Shown here: positions 7,645 through 16,400 of the stretch, in pieces
Layout of the letters: each line of letters begins with the position of its first letter
How positions within the stretch are numbered: position 1 is the first letter of the stretch
From: JBCAWW01 sp039024315
Lineage (GTDB): Bacteria; Bacteroidota; Bacteroidia; J057
DNA length: 32,193 nt
NCBI GenBank assembly: GCA_039024315.1
Contig: JBCCQN010000080.1
Coordinates: forward strand, 1-32,193
Reading direction: 5' to 3'
The notes under the pieces: generated by a model
Told to the model about the DNA's origin: nothing
The model's database searches: none
The model's input: only the letters and a program-made list of their open reading frames with translations
Program-made: the position numbers and the translations under genes

Positions 7645-10600
7645 CTACCTTACCAGCGTAACCGTACCATTACGCTCGACTCTATCGCCAAATTCGTCGA
7701 ATCCTGTGATCACATAGACATAGACTCCCTCAGGCGCGGCACTACCATTGACCATGCCGTCCCAACTAGTGCCGACGTTTTGCGAAGCAAAGACCTCTCT
7801 CCCCCAACGATTAAAGATCTGGATCTCAAAGTCTTCTAAAAAGAGCCCTTGCACATCAAAGAGATCGTTTTTACCGTCATTATTCGGACTAAAGGCATTG
7901 GGTACAAAGAGAATCGGACCGGAAGGAATACAGTCTTCGTTCGAGACAGATCGCTGCCAAGACTCAAAGCCAAAGGCCCAAATCCTAAAGCAATATTCCC
8001 GCTGGCTCAAATCGGGGATCAGACGACGCAGGGAGTCCGCGTCCAAACTAGCCCAAAGCTCCCAATTGGCGATGTCTTCATTAAAGACTTCGACTCTGTA
8101 CTCTTTGACCCCTTCGGCCCACTCTTCATAGAGGGTCCAATTGAGGTCGACCTGTCCATCTATTTTACCAGCTTGTAGATGTAAGCTAGTCGCAAAACGT
8201 CCTTCTGGACTACGGTCGCCGCAGGTATCTTCTACTGAAATGCGGTATTGGTAAGACTGAACTGAAACATCCACATCAAAGTCTTGATACAAGCGATTGA
8301 TATCGTCTGGCGTTTGGCGGAGGAGCTCAACGAAGCCCGCCCCAGCATCTTTTTCAAGGATGACAGCGGTGAGGTCTTCCCCTTGGGGAACGATGCCCCA
8401 TTCCAGTGAGACAAAACTGTCCAACACTACCGTGGCCAAATCCATATGCATCGGAATAGGCGGGCCAAGGTGCTGCGGGGCTTCGGAGGCAATATTGCTC
8501 CAACTGCTAAGGCCTCCACTCGTAAAGGCCAGTACTCGATATGTTACGCTATCGTAGCAAAACATGGCAGTATCCACAAATGACGTTTGATCACCTGGCA
8601 GACTGACAAAGAAGGCAGCGGTAGCAGGATTATAGTCCTGAACACGATAGATTTCGTAGCGATCTACCTCATCCCAGCCACGATAAGGTGTCCATTCTAA
8701 TTGTATCTGATCTACAGCGGTGAAAGCCTGCAGCCAAACGCTACAATGCGTTTCGCTAGCATCAAGCGGCGAGCTCTTATCGCATAAATTGGATACTACC
8801 AAACGATAACAATAATCAGTAGCTTCGCTATCAATATTTTGATCGACCCAAAGGGTGTCTTGCACATCGGTAATTGTCTGTTGGGGCGTAAAATTGATGC
8901 CGTCCTCTGAGCGATAGATGATATAGCTTTCGAAATCATCTCGCACATTTTCATAAGCTCGGAAACGAATTTGTATAGCTTGCTGCTCTAGTACATTGAC
9001 AGCAATGATTTCGGGTACCGCTGGGATCAAGTCCGAAAGTACACTCACAGCGTTTGGAATGGTGATTTCATCTGTACAACCCAGCGAGTCGGCAACTCTC
9101 AAGCGAATATCAAAAGTACCCGCGTTGCTGTATTGATAAGCCGGATCAGCTTGTGCGCTCCCTCCTACACCATCGCCAAAATCCCAATCCCAAGAGACCA
9201 GCGGCCATAAACTCTGAGTCTGATCTGTGAGCACCAAATCTTCACCTGGACAAAGGATAGAATCATTGAGATTAAAGTCAGCAATCGGTCTCGAAAGTAC
9301 GATATAGTCGGGTTTGATGAGGGTATCCACACAACCATTGGCGTCGCTCACCCGAAGATTAACCGTGTAGGTCCCATCAGTGGTATAGAGGTGAGTGGGT
9401 TCTTCATCAAAATCCAAGGGGCTGCCGTCGCCAAAGTCCCATTGCCAGTCAACCGCAGTGGGGGTTTGGACAAAAAACTGTACGGGTTGAGGGGCACAGC
9501 CAAGGCTGTCTATTCCTTCAAATGCTATCTCTGGTAAGGGGTTAACGAGGATATTGCGAGAGCTAGAGTCAATACAGCCATTGCTGTCGGTTATCAGCAA
9601 TTGGGCGGTATAGCTGCCCTCTAACGGGTAGAGGTAGTTAGGGTTTTGTTGGTTGCTGGTGCCGGCTCCATCGCCGAACGTCCAACTCCAGCTCTGAAGC
9701 GTGGCGGTCTGTGCCACAGACTGATCAATAAAACTTAAGCCCAAAGGCATACATCCGATCGAATCACTGGGTTCAAACTGAGCGTTCGGCGAAGCCGCTA
9801 CCAAAATCTGCTGCGCCACCGATAAAGTATCTCTACACCCCAAAGAATCCTCCACCATGAGTGTTACGGGGTAAGTTCCCAACTGATCGTAAAAAATGCT
9901 AGGGTTGCTCAGAGTCGAAGTGCCCAATAGCCCAAAGTCCCAAAAAAGACTGGTGATCGGACCGCTACCAGCCATACTACTATCAGCAAAAAGGACGGTC
10001 GCGCTATCACAAGCGACCACATCACTCAGACCATAATCGGCTTGAGGGGGATCAAAAATCACCAGACTATCGCTACTAGGCACAAAAACTTCACAACCGC
10101 CAGTATCGGTCAAAATCAATAAGGGTTGATAGACCCCTGCTTGGTGATAGGTTTGGACGGGCGCTGGATTAGCTGTCAATACTCCTCCACCCAGATCCCA
10201 TTGAAAGGTGATAGCAGGATTATTGACTTGTGCATTGAAGCTCACCTGAGTACCGGGACAACCATTATCAGGGGTAAAACTAAAGTTACCCGAAGGGCCA
10301 CCTATCTGTATTTGTTGGTTGAGCGTGACCGTATCGGCACAGCCAGTCGGAGCCGTGGCGATCATAGTAATGGTATAATCGCCGGCAACGGTATAAAGCT
10401 TATTGGGATTTTGGGCGACCGAGGTATTACCATCGCCAAAGTCCCAGAACCAGCCAAAGTTATGACCAGAAATATTGGTCGCACTAAACTGTACTGGCAA
10501 AGGCGGGCAATCAATGCTCGTGGTATCAGCGGCGATACTCGCGACGGGTTCAGCAATGGTAATTGGGACTGTAGAAGTAGTATCACAGCCCAACGAATCG

Positions 10601-13356
10601 ACCAAAGACAAGCTCACAGGAAATACGCCTAAGCCATTGTAGGTATGTTGGGGTTCAAACTGGGTGCTAGTAGTGCCATCGCCAAAATCCCAGAGATAAT
10701 TCAAGTCTGTGCCGAAGGAAGTATTGTTAAAGTCGATGATATTATCAGGGCAATTGAAAGGATCAGGCAGACTAATTCCGGCCACGGGTACCCCAGCATA
10801 AACGTAATTTTCTCGAAAGACCGTATCCATACAGCCCACCGAGTCGGTGACGATCAAATTGATATCCCAATATCCTTGATCTGTGTAGGTATAGCTGACG
10901 GTATCCTGCGGAGAACTCAGGGTCGCGGGACCGAAGTCCCAAGCGTAATTGACGATCGGTGCCAATGTGCTAACCAAGGGCTGAAATTCGACCGTCTCAA
11001 AAGCACAAACTTTAGTAGTATCGGTCCAAAAGGAGGCGATGGGTTTATAGACCGTGATTTGGATGGTAGTATCGTCAGAGCAGAGCGGCCCAGATTCAAC
11101 GATGAGGTTGACATCATAGACCCCAGGCTGAGTAAAAGTAAAGACCGGGCTGGTAACGAGATAGACAGGAGTACCGGCATTAAAATCCCAAGTGCTCTTG
11201 CTGATATTTTGCGAAATATTGTTGAAGGTAACCGTTAAAGGCGCACAGCCACTGGTTACGCTTGGAATGAAACTCGCCTCTACCGCTTTGACTTGAATGG
11301 CTTTGGATTTGACATCCGTACAGCCATTGATATCATTGGTTGCCGTCAATTTGACGACGTAATTACCTGAGCTGTTGTAAGTGTGAGAAGGATTTTCGAC
11401 AGAATCCACGCCCCCATCACCAAACTCCCAAAACCAGCCGTTGGCATCAAGAGAGCCATCAGCCATCGGGATGGTGGTAGGTACCTCACAAAAGAATTGA
11501 TTGGGAATATCAAAATTGGCAACAGGACCCAATATATAGACATGAGCATTTTTGGTAACACTATCGGGACAGCCCCTTTCAAAGGCGGTCAAAGTGATAT
11601 CCATAAAGCCCGTATCCTTAAAAAAGTGAATGGGCTCAAACGCTTGTGAGGATTCTCCATCGCCAAAATCCCAGACATAATTGAGGGTATCTCCTCCAGG
11701 GGTGAGATTGGTAAAATTGATAGAGTCACCGGCACAAGATATGATCGTATCAACTTCAAAATCAGGGGTTACCGGCAGACCTACTCGGATGAAGGTATCC
11801 ATCGCGAAGGTATCGCGGCAGCCATTGGCATCTTCAATCGCAAGGCTCACGGCGTAGTAGCCGGAGTCTAGATAGATGGTAGTCGCATTGGGATTCGTGC
11901 TTGTGACACCATTGCCGAGATCCCATTGCCAGCTCGTGATCACCGAAGTAGCGAAGCTACCGTCCGAAAAGTTGACCGTCAGGGGAGCACAACCAGAACC
12001 CAAATCAATCAGGGGCTGAGCTACGGTAGCCCCTGTTCTGACAGCGCTGTTGATTTTGAGGTCGGAGACGCAGCCATCATCATTGGTCGCAATCAGACGC
12101 ACATCGTACTGCTTAGCGGTCATGAAAGGCGGGTAGGTATGGGTAGGATTGACGGCTGTCGAAGTAGCCCCATCGCCAAACTGCCACAAATAGCTAAAGC
12201 CATTGGTAGTATTATTGGTAAAATTGGTGATAAAGGGAGGCCTACAATGGGCACTTGGGTCTGGAGTAAAGGCAATACTAGGGGGCTCACTGACCCTAAT
12301 ATTTTGGGTCCCAGTATAAAAACAACCATCTGGATCCGTAAAACTCAAGGATACCTGATAGATACCGGGAGTACTATATTCTTGCTCCTGACTGCAGCCA
12401 AAGACAATACCACCGCCCAAGCCAAAGTCCCAGCTAATGCCAGTCCCATTAAGGTTACCGCAATAAAATTGGACCGTATCGCCCGGACAGATGACCGTAT
12501 CACTGGCTTGGATGGTGACTGCATTGAGCCCAATCTGGATAAAAGCTGCTTTGGTTACGGTCTGGGTACAGCCAAGGGCATCGGTAACAGTATGCTGAAC
12601 CGTATAACTGCCATTGGCGGTATAGGTATAAGAGGGGTTGATCAGGTTGGAAGTATTGGCGGGGCCATCTAGTATCCATGCATGCGTCAGACCTAACTGA
12701 GTAGTAAGGCTAGTAAAATTGGTCGTCAGGGGAGGATCGCAGGAAACCGTCTGATCAGCAACAAAGTCCGCGTCTGGAGTGGCATTGACGCTGATATAAT
12801 TGGGTTTGAAGAGTAAATCGGTGCAGCCATTGACATCCGTAACCTGCAAAGTAACACCAAAAATACCTCCCAAGCCGTAGGCATGATTGGGGTTTACTTG
12901 ATTACCATTGAAGCCATCGCCAAAATCCCAAAGATAGGTTGCGATTGGCGCGGAGCCTAGTTGTACTTGCGAAGTAAAACTTACCGGAGCATCTTGACAG
13001 ACTGGACTGGGACCACCCGTAAAATCCACATCAGGGCTGTTAAAAACTTGTATAAACTGTGTTTCAGTGACGGTCTGACTGCTCCCATCGGCAAAGCCGA
13101 CGGTGAGGCTCACATCATAATTTCCTCCCACCAAATAAGTAGTACCGGGATTAGGTAAATTGGAAAAACTACCATTGCCTAAGTCCCATTGGTAAGAGGT
13201 AGCGTTCGGCGCTGTAGCCGTAAACGAAACTACAAAGGGAGCGCAACCACTGTTTTGGTCAGCGCTAATACTAATCTGCGCTTGCAGGCCCAAGCAAGAC
13301 AAAAAGAGGGCCATCAATACACAGTCCTTCCAGAAGCTAAGTAGGTGTTTTTTCAT
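7645..13356 (-). CDS. Giant T9SS-secreted PKD-repeat adhesin, paralogue A
   Basis: A secreted surface protein of 1903 aa. Residues 1-26 form a signal peptide (MKKHLLSFWK through LGLQAQ). I count 17 PKD-type repeats of about 83 residues up to roughly 1440, each with a W-DFGDG-like core and most ending in DxxGC. Irregular units are numbers 3 (HAWILDG), 4 (WDFGLGGG) and 9 (WDFNAG). Then come about four FN3-like units (YIIYRS, YEIYRV, YQYRISVED, YCFRIWAF). The final 90 residues are a gliding-motility-associated C-terminal domain (NAFSPNNDGKNDLF, NRWGREVF, WDG, ending TVTLVR), the T9SS type-B sorting signal. Most repeats carry one Cys at each end, suggesting intradomain disulfides. It is paralogous to the gene upstream at 13480-19236. 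The role is probably adhesion or gliding (SprB-like family logic); the ligand is unknown. Confidence 0.93.
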   Translation of the reverse strand: MKKHLLSFWKDCVLMALFLSCLGLQAQISISADQNSGCAPFVVSFTATAPNATSYQWDLGNGSFSNLPNPGTTYLVGGNYDVSLTVGFADGSSQTVTETQFIQVFNSPDVDFTGGPSPVCQDAPVSFTSQVQLGSAPIATYLWDFGDGFNGNQVNPNHAYGLGGIFGVTLQVTDVNGCTDLLFKPNYISVNATPDADFVADQTVSCDPPLTTNFTSLTTQLGLTHAWILDGPANTSNLINPSYTYTANGSYTVQHTVTDALGCTQTVTKAAFIQIGLNAVTIQASDTVICPGDTVQFYCGNLNGTGISWDFGLGGGIVFGCSQEQEYSTPGIYQVSLSFTDPDGCFYTGTQNIRVSEPPSIAFTPDPSAHCRPPFITNFTNNTTNGFSYLWQFGDGATSTAVNPTHTYPPFMTAKQYDVRLIATNDDGCVSDLKINSAVRTGATVAQPLIDLGSGCAPLTVNFSDGSFATSVITSWQWDLGNGVTSTNPNATTIYLDSGYYAVSLAIEDANGCRDTFAMDTFIRVGLPVTPDFEVDTIISCAGDSINFTNLTPGGDTLNYVWDFGDGESSQAFEPIHFFKDTGFMDITLTAFERGCPDSVTKNAHVYILGPVANFDIPNQFFCEVPTTIPMADGSLDANGWFWEFGDGGVDSVENPSHTYNSSGNYVVKLTATNDINGCTDVKSKAIQVKAVEASFIPSVTSGCAPLTVTFNNISQNISKSTWDFNAGTPVYLVTSPVFTFTQPGVYDVNLIVESGPLCSDDTTIQITVYKPIASFWTDTTKVCAFETVEFQPLVSTLAPIVNYAWDFGPATLSSPQDTVSYTYTDQGYWDINLIVTDSVGCMDTVFRENYVYAGVPVAGISLPDPFNCPDNIIDFNNTSFGTDLNYLWDFGDGTTSTQFEPQHTYNGLGVFPVSLSLVDSLGCDTTSTVPITIAEPVASIAADTTSIDCPPLPVQFSATNISGHNFGWFWDFGDGNTSVAQNPNKLYTVAGDYTITMIATAPTGCADTVTLNQQIQIGGPSGNFSFTPDNGCPGTQVSFNAQVNNPAITFQWDLGGGVLTANPAPVQTYHQAGVYQPLLILTDTGGCEVFVPSSDSLVIFDPPQADYGLSDVVACDSATVLFADSSMAGSGPITSLFWDFGLLGTSTLSNPSIFYDQLGTYPVTLMVEDSLGCRDTLSVAQQILVAASPNAQFEPSDSIGCMPLGLSFIDQSVAQTATLQSWSWTFGDGAGTSNQQNPNYLYPLEGSYTAQLLITDSNGCIDSSSRNILVNPLPEIAFEGIDSLGCAPQPVQFFVQTPTAVDWQWDFGDGSPLDFDEEPTHLYTTDGTYTVNLRVSDANGCVDTLIKPDYIVLSRPIADFNLNDSILCPGEDLVLTDQTQSLWPLVSWDWDFGDGVGGSAQADPAYQYSNAGTFDIRLRVADSLGCTDEITIPNAVSVLSDLIPAVPEIIAVNVLEQQAIQIRFRAYENVRDDFESYIIYRSEDGINFTPQQTITDVQDTLWVDQNIDSEATDYCYRLVVSNLCDKSSPLDASETHCSVWLQAFTAVDQIQLEWTPYRGWDEVDRYEIYRVQDYNPATAAFFVSLPGDQTSFVDTAMFCYDSVTYRVLAFTSGGLSSWSNIASEAPQHLGPPIPMHMDLATVVLDSFVSLEWGIVPQGEDLTAVILEKDAGAGFVELLRQTPDDINRLYQDFDVDVSVQSYQYRISVEDTCGDRSPEGRFATSLHLQAGKIDGQVDLNWTLYEEWAEGVKEYRVEVFNEDIANWELWASLDADSLRRLIPDLSQREYCFRIWAFGFESWQRSVSNEDCIPSGPILFVPNAFSPNNDGKNDLFDVQGLFLEDFEIQIFNRWGREVFASQNVGTSWDGMVNGSAAPEGVYVYVITGFDEFGDRVERNGTVTLVR

Positions 13357-13479
13357 GTTTGTCGCTAGGGTTTATCTTTTCTGGACACTATCTCACATAA
13401 CACTATTATTCATGGATCTATTTACAAGTCTCAATTCCTATCTATCATCATAATGGCTTCCAGCCATCAAGGATTGGCA

Positions 13480-16400
13480 CTAACGAATCAGGCTTACCGT
13501 GCCTACTTTGCGGATGCGTTCTCCGTTGTAACCAAGACCTTCGGCGATAAAGACATACACACCTTCTTGCACCGGAGTACCATCCGCAGTACCGTCCCAA
13601 GCAGCACCTATCGAATTGGAGCTAAACAATTGTCTGCCCCAGCGATTATAAATCCGCAACTCATAAGCCTCTATAAATACTCCCTCAATAAGAAAGCGAT
13701 CATTAGAACCATCTGCATTGGGACTAAATGCGTTTGCCGCAAACAGCAAAGGTTCTAGCACTACACAGGCTTCATTGGACATACTCTGCTGCTGATTGCC
13801 GCCCGACTCCCAAGCCGTAATGCGATAGCAAATACTCCCTTGCTGCCAATCCGTTATTCTATCTTCATAGCGAGCCGAATCTGCGTCGATTTGGGCAATC
13901 AATTCGTATTGTAGCGTCTGCTCATTGTAGGCCGATAATTCATAATAATCTACACCCTGAACCCAGTCTTCATAGGGATTCCAGTTGAGATAAATCACCC
14001 CTTCTTCGCGATAAGCTTGCAAATAAATGCTAGTGCCGATGCGTCCAAGCGGCGTACGGTCGCCACAGCTATCTTCCACAAAGGCGCGGTATTGATAAGA
14101 CTGCTGATGCACGTCTGCTGTTAGGTCATCCACAGTTGTCGCAGAATTACTGATGGGCTGACGGAACCAATCCACAAATCCATTGCCTCTATTGCGCTCT
14201 ATCACCAATTGGTCGGCATAAAGGACCGTTGGAGGGATTTCCCAAGAAAGATTGATAAAAGCATCATCTACCACACTGACATTGAGCATATGCAATGGCT
14301 CAACTGGGGCATCGTGTAGCGGTGTAGCTGCACTCACATTGGAGAGTGAGCGATAATTATTGCCTGACTCATACGCAAAAATCCGGTAAAGAATTTCGTC
14401 CGTACAAACCGTATTGGTATCAGTCCAAGTAAACTGGTTGCTAGGCAGGGTGGCTACGAGTACACTTTGCGCCGTACCATAATTGGCCACGCGGTAAACT
14501 TCGTATCTATCGACGTTGTCCCAACCTTCATAAGCGGACCAATCGAGCTGAACCGCCTCTTGCAAAGGCGTAGTTTCCAGTAATATCGTACAATGAATCT
14601 CAGCGTTCGCCGCAGGCGAAATACTCTCACAATGATTACTCACCAATAGGCGATAACAATAGACATTTTGGGTAGGATCGAGGTTAGCCTCAACAAATGT
14701 GGTGCTCAAAATATCGTCGCTGGTATAAACGATCTGCCAGTTACCCATAGCGTCTTGGCGTTGAAGGACATACTCGCCAAAATCTCCCTTACCGTTAGCG
14801 TATGAGTCAAAAGAAATACGCACACTGGTCTCATTTACCACTGAGACAAAGCGAATTTCTGGAGCTTGGGGGATCTCATCAAGCAAGACGTTTACCGCGG
14901 CTGTTTTTTGCACCGTATCTCGGCAGCCGTATATATCTTCTATAATTAGTTGAGGGTCATAAAGGCCTGTATTGGGATAGGGATAGACCGGACTTTGTTG
15001 GTTGCTTACGGCTCCATCGCCGAACGCCCATTCCCAAGCCAAAATTGGCCACAAGCCACTACTAAGATCTGTAAAATCGATGGGTTCAAGTGGGCAAATC
15101 ACGGAGTCACTCCAAGCAAAATCAGCCAATGGTGGCTGCAAACGAACATAATCAGTCCGAGTCAAGGAATCCTCACAACCATTGACATCGGCGACCTTGA
15201 GTGTGACATCATAAAAACCATCATTGGCATAAAGGTGCATAGGGTCCTCATCAAATGAGGGAGGACTATTGTCCCCAAAGTCCCACTCCCAATTAACCGC
15301 AGTGGGAGTTTGATCAAAAAACTGCGTCAATAAAGGCGCACAGCCTTGGGTATCAGGACTAAAAAAGTCAGCCTCTGGGATAGGCCAAACTAAAATATTC
15401 TGCGAATCCGCTGCCGAGCAGCCATTGATATCGGTCAGGGTCAGACTAGAGGTGAAGGTACCATCTTGCTGATAGGTGTAACTAGGATTGGGGGTGTTAT
15501 TAGAGGTACCAGTAATGCCAAAGGTCCAAAACCATGACTGGATAGGAGCGTTCGACGCAGGCGAAATATCCGAAAACTGCACCAGCAAAGGCGCACAACC
15601 ACTGCTGTCTGATACCCCAATCTCTACCGTCGGAGAAGGAAAAACCTCCACCAAGGCATTTTGGGTCAACGAGTCAGTACAGCCGAGTGCACTCGTTACC
15701 ACTAATTTGATATCATACACTCCAGGCTGAGTATAATCATAAGTAGGATTGGTCATCATGCTCCCCCCTACCCCATCGCCAAAGTCCCAATCCCAACTTA
15801 CCAGCGAGCCAGTTTGTATGCTCGACAAATCAGTAAAACTGACCGTTCCACTATCACAAAGTACCGGAAAATTCGCGCTAAAATTGACATTCGGTGCAGG
15901 ATGAATCGTCAACGGCCCGATGGGAGGCACTACTACTTGACAACCATTGCTGTCTTCGACAATCAATAAGGGGTTATAAGTACCGGCTAAGGGATAAAGC
16001 TGAGAGACATCTTGGCCCACGGGCAAAAAGCCGCCGCCCAGGTCCCAACGAAAGACCACAACATTGGTACCCGTTGCACTAAAATTGATCGGGATACCCG
16101 GACAGGCCTGTTGTGGTGTAAAAGTAAAATCGCCTGTAGGCCCACCAATCTGGATTAGATTATCGTAGCCTACTGAGTCTCGACAGCCTGAGGGAGCTGT
16201 AGCGACCAAGGTGACGGTATAGATGCCTGGATCGGTATAGATATGACCGGGATTAGGCCCAGCTCCCACCCCCATATCGCCAAAGTCCCAATCCCACTGA
16301 TTGAATATATGGCTGGATACAGCATTGAAGGTAAAGTTGACATTGAGGGGAGGACAATCAGCCTGTAAGGTATCAGCGATAAAATCTATGGCCGGAGTCT

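Noticed and set aside
10645..11238. Plus-strand open frame of 197 codons, and a longer one of 248 codons at 11926-12672
   Set aside because: Both lie antisense to the PKD paralogue A gene, show no recognisable domain and have shadow-type composition. The minus-strand reading has clear repeated domains throughout.
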